Counted from the first letter of the stretch, positions 23,718 through 36,276 are shown. The stretch: DNA of 64,000 bases from Chlamydoabsidia padenii (GCA_025330725.1 JAIWND010000046.1:98488-162487); one strand, 5' to 3'. The notes: generated from the letters alone by a model not told the origin. Program-made: numbers and translations.

Positions 23718-26700
23718 TTACCTGTAAGGTTGATAGGTTTTATCGTTACGTAAAGTTGATATTGACGTTAAATTTGGAGGAGGAGGAGGAGAAGAAGAAG
23801 GAGGAGGAGAAACCTGATGACAGAAAATGCCTGGACGAGGGTTACTTTTCATGATACAAGTAGCACGGTGATGAATATTGTTGGAAACGTTGACATCCCG
23901 ATTCCACACAGTGTTGCAGCCTTGGCAGACCAGCACCGAGTGTAATTTCGAAGTTTCATACACGGCTTTGTTTATCATGTTTCTTGTATGGCATTTGCTG
24001 TAGACCTAAGGTAAATTACATTAGTAAGTTAGTACTATATATCAGATACTACTTTATTTGTTCATACCTTTGAAGTATACGCTTCATTGATTGGAACAAT
24101 CACCAGTTTCCCATCCATTTCTGCTTGTTTGAGAACCTTTTGGACGTGGGACCACATACCTGATTTCGTACCTTTCATCGTCACACTGAAGCTTCCATCA
24201 CCAAATGCCAGCACAGGAATAGTAGAGGTGCGAGTGAAGGGTTTGTTGTAATGATGGCTACTGTTAGAGTAATGAGAATCATTAGTATCAGTATCATCTA
24301 CATATATCTTATTTTTTGTTTTACTTACTCTTCATGATTTGATGTTTTTGGGTTGGGCGTAGATCTGCGATTGTATTTGTATCCACTATCAATAAAATTC
24401 TTCACTAATTCACAATCCATCTTTTGTCTACAGGAGTAATTGAGTAGTCGTTCTTCAGCATACAAGGCATTCCCGTAGTGAGCAAGCAGAGGATCCAGAT
24501 TGTTCAAAATGTAGACTATGGCTTGCATATACTTTGTTGACGAGCTTGTTTTTGTGGTTGATATGTTGGATTCAATTGGTGAGATGCCGTCAATACGTTT
24601 TCGTAGCTTTTGATTTTGTAATCGTATAGTCCGTTCCACACTTTGCACGCCATTCCTTGGTTGAGAGTTTTCGATATTCGAACTGTCCATCAGTTGCACA
24701 ATAGATATCCTTGATTCCAGGATCCACGGCTCAAAGACGAAAATGGTTGTTTAAATGCTGCTGATGTAGATGGTTCCTGTTGAAGTCGTCCATGTCGAGG
24801 TCAGACAGAGTTGATTTGGTGGTTTGTCTTGTAAATCGCACGTCGGCCGTATAGCCGTCGGTAGATATCGAATTGGTAAAGATAGGTAGTCGTTGTCTGG
24901 GGTCGCCTTCAATTTGATCCAGATTTTCCTTGCTAAGATAGTAAAACATTAAATTGTTTAGTTAATGCAATACCCATGTGTGTGTATGTGTGTGTTTTTT
25001 ATTTGTTTTTTTTTGTTTTTTTTTTTCTAACAGTTCCGTACCATGATTTAAGTCACACTTTTGCAAAATCGAAGAAATTTTAAAAGGTTTGACAATCTTC
25101 CCGGATTCTGTGTATGCCTTTTTTGGTTGATACATGAGGTCTATCACTAACCACCTTGTTGAGAAGTAGGACCAGAGTGTTGATAGTAATAGTAACAAAT
25201 GACATCCGGAAGGATCGTTTCGGAAGTAGATCAAAGAGTGAATGATACTTGGCTTTTGAGAGCAGGCAATCGTCGCGAAATATAGTGGTGTCACCGGATT
25301 TGAGAAGGAGGCTGTTAGCGATTCGTGATCTTGCGGTGATTATGAGGGTAGATAGCGCACCTTCCAATGCAGGAGGTATTGCGATGGAGAAGTGAGGAGG
25401 ACGACCGTCGTTGGTGTTAATCTGCTGGAGAACAACTTTCACTACTTTTTGCCGTTTCCTTTTCCGCATTGTCTTGAAGTCTTCGTTCCCTTGTAGTTGT
25501 TCATAAAGCCACCCTGTAGACACTTGATCCACCAATTCGCTTGTAGTTTCTTGATTATTCCTGTCATACTGTTGAGCGATTTTCTAAAGAACCTCCATAT
25601 AATCAGAGACTTTGTTGGTCAAAGAAGCTGCTGTGATTGGTACCGGTCCCAGATCTTCGCTGCGCACTATTTCATCAAGTTGACTTGCCAATTCATCCGT
25701 TTTTTCAATACTTGTCGGCCAGTACGGTGTTGTCGCACCAGTGAGTCGGTCATACAAATAGAGGGCAAGCTTCTTGACAGCTTTGTTAGTGATGTTCTAA
25801 ATTAATATCAAATTTGTTTGTCATGGTGGGTACATTGAATCCGATCAGTATTCTATTTTTATTTTTATTTTTTTTTACCTTTACTTGACGACGAAGACAA
25901 TGTTCAAGAAAGCGGATACATTTATTTTCAAATGTTTCCACCACCAAGTTCTTCACCGATGTAGCCATTGACAACGCCAGATCCACCAGGGAGGAAGAGT
26001 AGGTGGTTTCATGAGGTGACTTTTCCATATATAGATCTTGGCGAGGGAATTGTCGGCCATATTCGTCAAATAGTGCTTCCATAACGTGCTTGGGTACCTT
26101 CTTGTTTTTATTCGTGACCTTTTTACCAATTACCAGCTGGATACATCCATACATGAAGTGCGCTGAGAACATCATCGGACACATCCCACGGAGGTCTTGG
26201 CTAGATTCGGGAGGGTCTTCAATAGGGAGGTTTTCAATCAACGGGAGGTCGTGTTCACCAATAACATCACTAACATTTTCGCCTTCTTGACCAACATCTT
26301 CACCACGAGCACCACCAACACCATGAATAATTGCAGCCTGGGAGTCGCCATAATCAAGAGAATGTTGAATGGATTCTAGGGCTACCGACAATTCACTGTA
26401 ATCAATGCTTCTTGAATTATCGTGGCCTTGAGTAGCTTCATGATATGTGAGAACAGTAGATGTTGCCACCACATTGTCGTCGATAACTGGAGACTGGAAA
26501 GGCATGTTGAGTCCACTTTGTATTTCCCCTAATGTAACAATGGATGCTGTAGGCGAGGTGTTCAAGGTTCCAACCACTATGATACGACCAGTACACCGAA
26601 TATTACCACCAATAGTAGCATTTTTATAGCAAATCAGGTCACCTTCAGTAAAAAATAAGTCTTGACCAATAACCATGTCTCCATACACCTTGATGTCACC

Positions 26701-27421
26701 TTTGGCAGTCAAAGATTCCGATACATTCAACGATTCACAAGTCAATTCATCGAGGGAGGTCAAAGATCCACCGCAAACCGTTCCATGAGAAGCGAAGACA
26801 TTTCCACCAGCAAGAATCTTGGCATCCACTGTGACATTTCCATCGCATGCTAGATTGCCTAATACAATTGCGTCGTTTTTGATGTAAATATCACCACCAG
26901 AAGTGATTTTACCCTGCACGTTGATTAAGACCCCTGATTTGATTTGCCCCGTTGCCAAAAGATTCCCAAGTATGAAGATACCACCAGCTTTGATCAGATC
27001 ACCATTGTGCACGTAATCCCCATTATGTACGAGAGGAGGAGTCATTGTTTCAGCTGTAGATAAAGGCATTGGTTCATCAGTAGTTGAAGGTGGTATTGTT
27101 TCAGTTGAAGATAAAGGAGGATTGTCGTGTTCTAGTTGCTTCATAAAGTAGTAGTTCACAAACATTTGCGTCTTTATCATTAGTCCGAGCCTTGAATCGA
27201 TCCTTTTGTACTCCACCCAATTTGAGAATCTTGTCCAATGTCACTTTTCTTGTTGCTGTCGTTTGATTTGTACCATAGATAGCCCGTTTGAGATCTGCCA
27301 AGTTTATGTTGTGGAAGGGGCAAAAAATAGATGCGGTGTTGGAGTGAGCCATGACATCGTTGTAGACATTTGCGTTGACACACACCTTGCAACGCTCAGA
27401 GTCTTCATTTCGTTGTTCCAA
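23718..27421 (-). pseudogene. Fanzor family A copy 2 with N-terminal beta-solenoid, decayed
   Basis: TnpB-like nuclease gene on the minus strand. The pieces run 27421-27101 (CKVC...CPFH cysteine motif), 27216-25786 (476-codon ORF), 25535-25080 (ending KGIHRIREDC), 24949-24731, 24699-24325, about 24240-24060 (AFGDGSF, NEAYTSK) and 23978-23718 (CQGC, RuvC-III NRDVNVSNNI). The 476-codon ORF holds a bactofilin-like repeat region and then YGCIQLVIGKK, the block shared with copy 1. A TGA at 24,733-24,731 sits immediately before the RuvC-I motif AVDPGIKDIY, where copy 1 has Trp. A frame shift follows near 24,655, and the first zinc cysteine is Tyr (VYSKC). The nuclease half is broken, while the upstream 476-codon ORF is open. 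Confidence 0.78.
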
Positions 27422-27597
27422 TCGGAGAGCCCGGGATCCTTCAGCCTTTTGTCTTTTCGTTGCTGCTTTTTGTGCGTCAGACTGTTTTCGCTTTGTCGTT
27501 CTTGGTGTTTCTACTATAAAGTGAGATAGTTAGTGAGAAGCTGAAATGAAGGTTGTGATTATAATGCTATTACCTTGTCTGTTTCTGTTCCATGCAT

Positions 27598-28793
27598 TAT
27601 ATTTACAACTGTGAGATCTGGCATCACGATGCCCGGTTTCATTATATCTACTACAAGTCACTATAACCAAGTTGATATCCCGCTTGGTGTCAGATCCTAT
27701 TGATCAGGTATGGATTGGTGCACGGGGTTCCAAACTGACAACCATTCAAATGAGTAAGAATGATTAAATTCATGCATGTTCAAATTTCGGTACCAAATTC
27801 AAAAAATAGACTGATGCGTTGTTGTTCCCAGTTCACATGGGTGAACTTACACCTGGTGTTCGTTTTTTTAATCCTCTCTGTACTTTATCCAATCCGTTGA
27901 TCTATTCTTGATTAAAGAAAAATTAACTCTTACAATAATTAGTGAATAAATAAATAAATAACACACAATTAAAAATGACAAAAATAAAAAAAAAGATTTT
28001 TGAGGGAGAAAGGGACAAAAGTCGCATAGTCACCTTTGGATCCCCTACTGTATACATGAGTAACAATTATTTCAAACAGCGCTGTATGAAGAGCGGGATT
28101 CTCAATTTCGCACGATGACTGTTTCGATGAAGAAGGTTATGTTTTCCTTATTAGTGGATGGTGGTGCTACTGTTTCTATTTGAATAGAAAAAAAAAATCT
28201 TTACTAGTGTATGTATTTATCTATCTATTATCCTTGACTGTATTCTCATCTTGATTATCCTCTTTATCGATCATTGTTACACAATGTCCGTGCACCACCT
28301 CTTCTCTAAAACTTTAATTACGTTTCCTCACAATCATGTCCCTGTTACTTTTTTTTCTTCATCTGTATTAACTAAACTACACAACAGTCTAATTGCGAGT
28401 GACAATATCAACGAGCAAGGGATCAAGAAAAGATGATGCGTTTTATTAAAAAATATATAGAAAAGAAAAAGGAAGAAACACCATGTGTGCTTGCTTTTAC
28501 TCCACTTTTTCACATGTTCGAGTTACAATCGGATATCGGATAATATTCCATGTTGATTAGAATCGTCGTGTCACTAATGAATGGAAAGAGTCAAGTAGAG
28601 TACAAAGCAAAGATGCCATTTATCAAATCCACATTGCTACATTATATATATCAATGATTATGTTCAAATAGGACAAGAAAAAAAAGAGGGTCACATCCGG
28701 CATCAGTAAATATATATAAAACATGATAGACTCTTGTTTTTTGAAAAAACAAACTCTCTCTACCACTTCCTTCTACTTTATATACATATACAT
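27598..28793. other. Intergenic AT-rich stretch, no gene seen
   Basis: Only short ORFs without recognisable motifs. A matching right terminus for the Fanzor copy 2 element was sought here and not found. Confidence 0.5.
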
Positions 28794-31700
28794 ATGGATG
28801 AAGACGCTACACCATCAAACACATCTCACTCTATCCCTCCACCTGAGGATGGGCGAAGTTTTTATAATCATTCCAGTATACAGAACGATGTGATCATTTC
28901 ATCAAAATAGCATTCAAGGACCGACTGGAGGAACAGCTGAAGAAAGTTGTCAAATCCTACAAGAACACCCCCACAAGTAAAGAAGTCATATTGGAAAGAT
29001 AAAGGAGGATCAATAAAAACCTCGTTTTTGTTTATTTTATAAAAAACCCGCAGCCTTGTGGAATGAATGCAACGGGAAGCTGGAAGCTGGAGGTAGAAAG
29101 GAGAGTGAGTAAGTATATATAAGTTTAATTACTGATCATTCTTTCACATGAAGATGTGCCAACAACTACGACTGCAGATAGTATGACGGACTTCTGTGTC
29201 AAAAATTATTATGCACTGGAGGTGAAATGGAGAAAGTTTGTAGCAGAAAACATTGATGTAGTATATGATGAAGTAACGTCCCCCAAGAAAGATACCGGTA
29301 AAGCTTCAACCTCGTCAAAAAGAAAGTAATCAGATGACCAGCCAAAATTAAGAGAAAACAAGCGAATGAAGGTGAACCAAGGTGTGAAGACCATCAAGAC
29401 AAATACGAAAATTAGGAGAGCGAAATGGCGAGAAAGATGCTTGGATTTGATGAAGACTGTTTCTGATGTAGTATACGAGATGTCAATCACGGTACCCCTG
29501 ATCGCGCAGTTCTACCTTGACAGGTAAATCCATCAAATTATATATCATTAAAGACAGCTAATGCACCTTTGTTATATTTTGGACAGCCATTCTTCTTATT
29601 CATTTGTTACTGACATTGTACCATCTTCCCATCTCCGACAAAAATGTGAAAGAAAACTGGCTCACCTCGACCGGGACATGAAGGACAGACTGATGAATAT
29701 GAAAACACGATCGGATTCTCAAAAAGAAAACTATTGGATACATTTACAAATTGACATCTTGAACATCTCTTTTACAAGTACTATGGTGCAAAACAACGAA
29801 AGGACTGCGCAGTGCTTGATGAAGCGTCATTTTCTCAAGTGTCTACTTCTTCCACTGAAATGTCTACGCCTTCCTCTCAAATGTCATTTTCTTCCATGGG
29901 GATGTCTTCTTTGAAAGTTACCAATGAAGAATTCTTACTTCCATACGAAGACTTTGATGCACGCTTTCTAAATGACTTACCTGGTGGGTATTATCCATTA
30001 ATTCTTTCTCAATTCACGATAATGGCAGCCAACATTATGAATATGCACGCAGACAACCGGGTGAACTATGTTATGAAAAAGGCTATTACTGTGCTGTTAC
30101 GGATAAATCTGTGTCCAGAAAGAGAAAAATCATACTATGACAGAATTAAAGGGTGAATAAAAGAAAACCAACTGATTCTATAATAAAGATAATTAAAGTA
30201 CTGATGTTTACTCTTCTCTTTTTAGTGTTCACTCGACAAAAAAGGATCCTGCAGGAAAGAAGTCTCAAATAGTAAAACTCAAGGTTGATCGGAGACAACT
30301 GGAATTGCGGCTCTGGAAACACAAGAAAAGAATTCGCTAATTTGGACGACGTACACCAAAAGCTCATTATGAGAAAAAAATCCTGTATGAAAAAACCAAG
30401 GTGGAAAATCTCGAAACCGAACTCAATGATCTGAAAGCGAAAATCGCAAACATGAGAAAAGAACATACTCTTTTTGAAAAAAAGAATGCTCCTATTGAAC
30501 AAGGCAATCCTTCTACTGAAACAATGGATGATGAAGTAATGGATACTATCTCGGCACCTACCTCAGATCTTCAGCATCGTCCCAGAGCAGCGATGATCAA
30601 TCGTTTATGTGGATTTTTGATGAAACATCTACGACAAAAACCAAATGACGATCCGCTCACGCAAGAGGAAATTATGGACACCTTCCCAGCAATAAACGAA
30701 CAGTCAACTGCTCCCATCGTCAAGGTTTTTACATTCTTTCGGCGTTTTGTTTTACAAGAAGTGAATGAAGCCAAGATTGATAGTCATATATTGGTAAACC
30801 TTCACACTATCGATATGTGCAACGCGGTGCTGCAATCCACAGGTTATGGTCGATACTCACGTAAAATGACACCTGAACCTTCTCTGGGCACATTACATGC
30901 TCTCCATATCAGTCTCAATGGTCTTTATACATTCACCCGATGTGTTGACGACTCGAACAAGAAAAACACAAGCATATTAAAAACCAGACAAGGTGATTCG
31001 ATTAGAAGTTTGAAAATGGCCTCCTCCGAATCCTGCAGCCGTTTTCGAAACATGTATTGATATGTAAGCGGTTGAAGGATTGTGTGCCAAAAGAAAAGTT
31101 GAATTCGATAACAAGATCATCATTACATCTTCTGGCGTCATCCATCTTCAAGTGACTTATAACAAAAAGGAATCTTCTCATTCATTTGCTTCTTCGACGG
31201 TTGACCATAAAGCACATCGCCAGCAAGCTGACAAGCAAAAAGACTGGGACGACATGGCCGCCTTGAAACAAGAAACCAACAACCTTTATGCACGACTGAA
31301 AGGTATCAAGGCGTCCGCATCTTATTTGCAAAAGACTATCAAAGACAATAATCAACAGATTTTCAACATTGTCAAGCCTTTTCGTGAATCACCCAGCAGT
31401 CAGCTCATGGAAGATAAAAAAAGCATGTATCGAAAAGCGGAAAATCAACAAAGCATCTTTGAATCGCATATACCGTCAAGTTATTGATGTATATGCTGAC
31501 ATTGATGTAGCTAACAAGAAGAAAGCGGTGATCTACAACAACATCAATGATTAAAAATCCGTTGATACTACTTCTTCTTGTGAACCTACTGTTGATGGCT
31601 ACCTACGAGTTGGAAGCAAGTATATTGGCGTCGATCCTGGTGTCAAGACCATGGCGTCGGCGGTGATTATGAACTCGGAATAATCAGGGACGTACCTCTT

Positions 31701-32750
31701 ACTTTCTAACAAGTATGCAGCTTTGGAACAACATCTCGACAACAATAAAGATGCAAGAAAAAAATTCTGGAGTTTGTCAAGAAGGAAATATCGGTCAAGT
31801 CCATTAGCAGTAAAGCCCGGACCTTGCAAAACCGAATCAAGCTGCAAGGTGAAAAGAAGAAGAATGATAATGTCTTGGTGGTGGAAAAACAATTGTCAGA
31901 ACTGGGGGGAAAAAATCAAAACCGACAATGTAGATGAGATGCTCATTGATAAACTCTTCTATAACAAGCAATCAAGAGACACTTTGACACAATTTTATCA
32001 CCAATCGCCCTGGATGAAGAAGATAAAGAACGGTGTGCCGCGTTTTCGTGACAAGGTATACACCACCGTCGCTAGTCAGATCATAAAGGCTGCTCCTTCT
32101 TCCTCTTCTTCCTCTTCCTCTTCTTCTTGTGCTCCTGCTGCTGCTCCTTCTTCTGCTCCTGCTTACTCTTCTGCTAGTGCTGCTAGTGCTGCTAGTGCTA
32201 CTACTTCTGCTTTTTTTGCTGCTCCTGCTACGGCTATAAAAGGAAAAGGGAAAGGAAAAGGAAAAAAATCACTGCACCTACCACCATTTATTATGGCGAT
32301 GCTGGTCGTGGTTTTAGTTCAAGAATCCATGGGCAAGAAAGAAGAAGTACGGACCGGCTACAAATGGCATTGTATTCAAAATCAAATACACAATTGATCG
32401 AGACAAACGTATACTTGTCATTCAAACTATGCTGCCTTTGTGATAGCCGTGTCCAGCATCCAAAGCGTCGGAGTAGTCGCGCCAACCTTGGTGTCGTCTA
32501 TTGTATCAACCCCGATTGCTTTGGATGAAAGTATGGATACTCACTTCGTGGTCGAGATGCAAATGCTGCCATTAACATCATGGAAATTGGTATACATCTG
32601 GCTGCCACAAATGTGGCGTATCCTGCTTTCTCAACATCAACAACAACAACAACAGCTAATGTATTAGCTAAACATCTTTTTGGGTCGCGTCCTTTCTGGT
32701 ATGGGAACACTCTCAGCTCCCCGTCCTCTGAGGCGAGATGGGTCTCTTAG
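28794..32750 (+). pseudogene. Fanzor family B copy, near full length but broken
   Basis: TnpB-like nuclease on the plus strand. It begins near 28,794 (MDEDATPSNTS) and continues through FKDRLEEQLKK (about 28,910) and FCVKNYYALEVKWRKF (29,190). Long helical pieces follow at 29,812-30,156, 30,401-31,060 (FTFFRRFVLQEVNEAK) and 31,080-31,550. RuvC-I is YIGVDPGVKTMAS (31,620). Then come FYHQSPWMKKI (31,990), RuvC-II region IYYGDAGRGF (32,290) in a shifted frame, CCLCD and CINPDC zinc pairs (32,430-32,520), and RuvC-III RDANAAINI (32,560). A Ser/Ala-rich tract (32,095-32,230) interrupts the region between WMKKI and RuvC-II. Several shifts and stops occur. The relocated Glu of the sister fragment (NEYFTSK) is Val here (NVYLSFK). 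Confidence 0.75.
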
Positions 32751-32759
32751 AATGCTAGA

Positions 32760-33351
32760 AGGTGAGTTAAAAAGTTACTCATCATATCTTTTTCCGCAAA
32801 ACGCTAGCTGACATTTTATTCTCCGCTTATTCGACGAAAAATTCAAGTTACTCAGGGCTGTGTATGAGTTGACAATACATGTTGTTTTGGGGGCTAAAAA
32901 TGGTCAAACTCACCAAATAAACCAACACAAAAAATCAAACAAAACTTCCCTGCATAGATACCAGACATCTGTTATAGATATATAGAATCAAGTTTTTCTG
33001 TGTCTTCACTATGGTTTAGACAGATCTGGCACTATGTAAACTTGGCAACTCGCGATGTTCATGTGCTGTTGTCGGGGACTGAAAAATCTGTCTCGCATTG
33101 CCTAATCATGCATGACAATAAGCTTCCCTTGGCACTGTTCGGAGAAATATTGGACCCCTCATTTTATCGAAACGGTGCAAAGATCATTCACGGGGATTTT
33201 ATTTTTATTTGGGGGAGGGGGAAGAGGCATCTTATTTTTTTTTGTCAAGAATAGCCTGAGGAAACAAGTTGGATCAAGAAAAAAAGGTAGGATGCAAGTC
33301 TTAAAAAGTAATGCCATTGTCCTTACAACCACACGATTTTTTTCTCCTTTC

Positions 33352-33387
<36 letters not shown>

Positions 33388-33405
33388 CAGTATTTTTTAA
33401 ATAAC
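32760..33405. other. 5' flank of the WSC-like gene
   Basis: No separate gene. The T-run at 33,358-33,387 followed by cag looks like a splice acceptor 16 bases before the start codon, so a 5' UTR intron is likely. The donor was not fixed. Confidence 0.4.
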
Positions 33406-36276
33406 ATGATTCAAGCCAAACTATTGTTTCTTTTTTTCTTAATAGCAGCAGTAGTAGTCAAGGGAAACATTGATTATCGAGACAGTCATAAACGAGGAGT
33501 TGCATTTTATGGACACGATTGGGACGATTATGGCGACGGCAGCATTGAAGAAGAGAGTCAAGGAAATGAAGAATTACCATTAGATGAAGATATCATGAAA
33601 GAAGGCGGCTGGGATGAAGAAAATGAAATAGATGGTGATAACTATGGGGAAGAAGAAGGAGAAGGAGAAGGAGAAGAAGAAGAAGAAGAAGAAGAAGAAG
33701 AAGAAGAAGAAGAAGAAGAAGAAGCGCTAGATACTCCCTCCTGGAATAAGCAATTTTGGAAAAAGAAGAACGAGGAAATTATCGACAAGGAAGATGACGA
33801 TGACGACGATGGCGACGACGACGATGAATCACACCATTATCATCATCACGACCATCATTATCATCATCATCCACCACCACCACCACCTATGCCCAAGAAA
33901 AAGTACCATCACCGACCCAAGCATAGACATTATTATCCAAAAGTAAAAGTAGATTATATCACACGAGCTCGACCTCATCGCGGAAATTTCAAAGACGGAT
34001 ATACCAATGGATTTAATGCGGCACTCCAGGGACCTTACAACCGTAACCATACGATTGAGTATATCCATACTGTGACAAGCTGTGGGATTCATAAACGAAT
34101 AGATGTGATTGATGGTGTCAGTTATACATTTTCATCCTTGTCGACTGTGACAGGTCCTATTACCGTAACCAAGACCTATGTCAATCTGGGTGGACAAATC
34201 ATTGAGGTATCTTTGACAAGTGCGCAAGATCAATTGGCGACCATTCCTATGAATGGTATTACACGAACAGTAGTGGCTGTTGAAGATGAAACGACTACTT
34301 TACCACTTCGGCGACCACCGAGATTATTACCTCCTCCATTTCCATTTCAACTCTCACCAGATACAAACCCCGACCCACGACTAGCAGCAGTAGCACCACA
34401 GATGGAACAACGACTGGGATTGGATGATGCAAAAGGATGGGGTAAAGTATTGGCGGTAGGTGATGATGGTATTCGTGGCACTGTGCTTCGAAATATCCTT
34501 TATGATGAAAATGGTGATCCGATCTTACCAACCAAAGCAGGGACTCGACAAGTAGTGATAATTGACGGGCGTACGACCACTTTAAAAAATGGAATACCCA
34601 CCCCGTTTCCGGTTGATAATGGTCATACGAGAACAGTGCTTGCATTACGAAATGGCATGGTTACTTTACCCCTGACAGGTGCAGATGAATTCACCAAATT
34701 GTTGCCAGGGGTAACCGAGACTATTGCGGTGTTTGATGATGTTACCTATACTCTTTCACCTGATCATTCTATTCCTGCTCAAATCATGCGGACGGTTGTG
34801 GTTGAAGAAATCTTGGACAGGCCGCCAAGTAAAACGGCAGCGGCAGTAGCAGCAGCAGCAAGTGAATTTCGATCAAGTGTCATGTTGGTGCAGGAAGACG
34901 AGGGAACACTGAAAATACCAACAACGTCGACCTTGCCTTTACCCATGTTTATTGTTTCTGCGCCAGTAGCATCACCACCACCAATGAGTGATCTTGTAAT
35001 CACTCCTTCCATTGTACCCACCAGCACCTTGCTACCAAAATTACTCTCCTCTCTTTTACACCCAGTGGCTACCAAATCTAATAATTTTCCTGCTACTACT
35101 ACCACACATTGTCCCACCAAATTGATTCTGAACAGTAAAAGAGCATCCGAAGGCTGCTACTCTCTGACGGGACTTGACATTGTGGATAGTGACATGCGAC
35201 AAGTGGATACTCAAGGGTACTGGACTGATCAAGAATGCCATGAATACTGTGAAAAAAGCCCCAAGTTGGCACCTTCTTTTGCTTCTTCTTGGTACTATGG
35301 TTTGACCGTGGCAAGTGATAACACGACCACGACATGTCGATGCATTACTGATCTGGTAGGCTCTCACCCTTCGACGCATTGCCATGTGGCACCAACTAGT
35401 TTACAACAACGACCTTGGCATTTCGGTGTCATGTCTTCTTCTGATACCCCGGCGGTGTATTTGTATCAAGCCACCTATCGATGTTTATCTCCTTCTCTGA
35501 TGAAACGACGACAACAGACAATAGACTTGGATCCCACCTCCTGCCGCGCCACTGAATTGAAAAGTAAACGTGAATCTGAAGGATGTTATCCTTACTTGGC
35601 ACCTAAGGTGAGTCTCAGTCATACTCGACATGATTGGACAGCAGCGACTTGTTATAGTTTTTGTGTAGAATCAGGCCGTGTGCCTACTCGAGCCACCTGG
35701 TACTATGGCCTCATGACGTTCGCATTTGGTTCCAGCGACAAGACGTGTCTATGCATGTTGGAAATGGGAGCCATACCTACTGACACATCTAATTGTACTA
35801 ACTTGTCGAGTGATGGTATTAATGATGAAAAAGTGGGGGTGGTGAATCCTGATGATTTGTCGACAGGGGCCATTTATGCATATCAAGTATCTTATCAATG
35901 TCCGACATGTACTCATCCCACCACCATTGGCGATCCTCAAGAAACAGAAGGATGTTATGGCCTAAGTGACTATGCTGATATCGCCATAAAAAAGGTGACC
36001 CGAGATGTGGACGATGGAGTGTATACTTCCAAGGAATGTTTTGACATTTGTCTTGAATCAGGATTGATCAAACCAGGTGAACCATGGTGGTATGGTATTT
36101 CAAGAACCGATCCCTCTGATGATTGGTTGGTCAATACTACATCATGTCGTTGTTCTACCAGGGCGCCTGCTACTACACCAGGTCGGTGTGAACATGGGAT
36201 TGGTTTGGTGAATGATCGAATGTTTTATCGGGTTAACAGTGGAGTGTATGTATATAAAGTATCATACCAATGTTAG
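33406..36276 (+). CDS. Secreted cell-surface protein with three WSC-like repeats
   Basis: Single ORF of 956 codons from the ATG at 33,406. A longer upstream reading exists but starts in low-complexity DNA. MIQAKLLFLFFLIAAVVVKG is a clear signal peptide. Residues about 45-142 are Asp/Glu-rich, including a long Glu run, and residues about 143-185 are His/Pro-rich. A central part has repeated beta-type segments with TRTVVAV and TRTVLAL motifs. The last 390 residues hold three Cys-rich repeats (about 565-694, 715-830, 835-956). Each has EGCY, then a C..[YF]C or C..IC pair, WYYG or WWYG, CRC or CLC, and a closing YQ[AV][ST]Y[RQ]C. This resembles WSC domains that bind wall glycans. No transmembrane segment or GPI signal is visible, so it is probably secreted or wall-bound. 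Confidence 0.75.
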   Translation: MIQAKLLFLFFLIAAVVVKGNIDYRDSHKRGVAFYGHDWDDYGDGSIEEESQGNEELPLDEDIMKEGGWDEENEIDGDNYGEEEGEGEGEEEEEEEEEEEEEEEEEALDTPSWNKQFWKKKNEEIIDKEDDDDDDGDDDDESHHYHHHDHHYHHHPPPPPPMPKKKYHHRPKHRHYYPKVKVDYITRARPHRGNFKDGYTNGFNAALQGPYNRNHTIEYIHTVTSCGIHKRIDVIDGVSYTFSSLSTVTGPITVTKTYVNLGGQIIEVSLTSAQDQLATIPMNGITRTVVAVEDETTTLPLRRPPRLLPPPFPFQLSPDTNPDPRLAAVAPQMEQRLGLDDAKGWGKVLAVGDDGIRGTVLRNILYDENGDPILPTKAGTRQVVIIDGRTTTLKNGIPTPFPVDNGHTRTVLALRNGMVTLPLTGADEFTKLLPGVTETIAVFDDVTYTLSPDHSIPAQIMRTVVVEEILDRPPSKTAAAVAAAASEFRSSVMLVQEDEGTLKIPTTSTLPLPMFIVSAPVASPPPMSDLVITPSIVPTSTLLPKLLSSLLHPVATKSNNFPATTTTHCPTKLILNSKRASEGCYSLTGLDIVDSDMRQVDTQGYWTDQECHEYCEKSPKLAPSFASSWYYGLTVASDNTTTTCRCITDLVGSHPSTHCHVAPTSLQQRPWHFGVMSSSDTPAVYLYQATYRCLSPSLMKRRQQTIDLDPTSCRATELKSKRESEGCYPYLAPKVSLSHTRHDWTAATCYSFCVESGRVPTRATWYYGLMTFAFGSSDKTCLCMLEMGAIPTDTSNCTNLSSDGINDEKVGVVNPDDLSTGAIYAYQVSYQCPTCTHPTTIGDPQETEGCYGLSDYADIAIKKVTRDVDDGVYTSKECFDICLESGLIKPGEPWWYGISRTDPSDDWLVNTTSCRCSTRAPATTPGRCEHGIGLVNDRMFYRVNSGVYVYKVSYQC

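Noticed and set aside
28251..28436. Small plus-strand ORF MIILFIDHCYTM...
   Set aside because: AT-rich, no motif, no splice or promoter support.
33112..33405. Upstream extension of the WSC-like ORF
   Set aside because: It passes through a T-run and acceptor-like cag; the ATG at 33,406 starts a clear signal peptide.
34295..35385. Several minus-strand ORFs over 100 codons
   Set aside because: They are antisense shadows of the long WSC-like gene.
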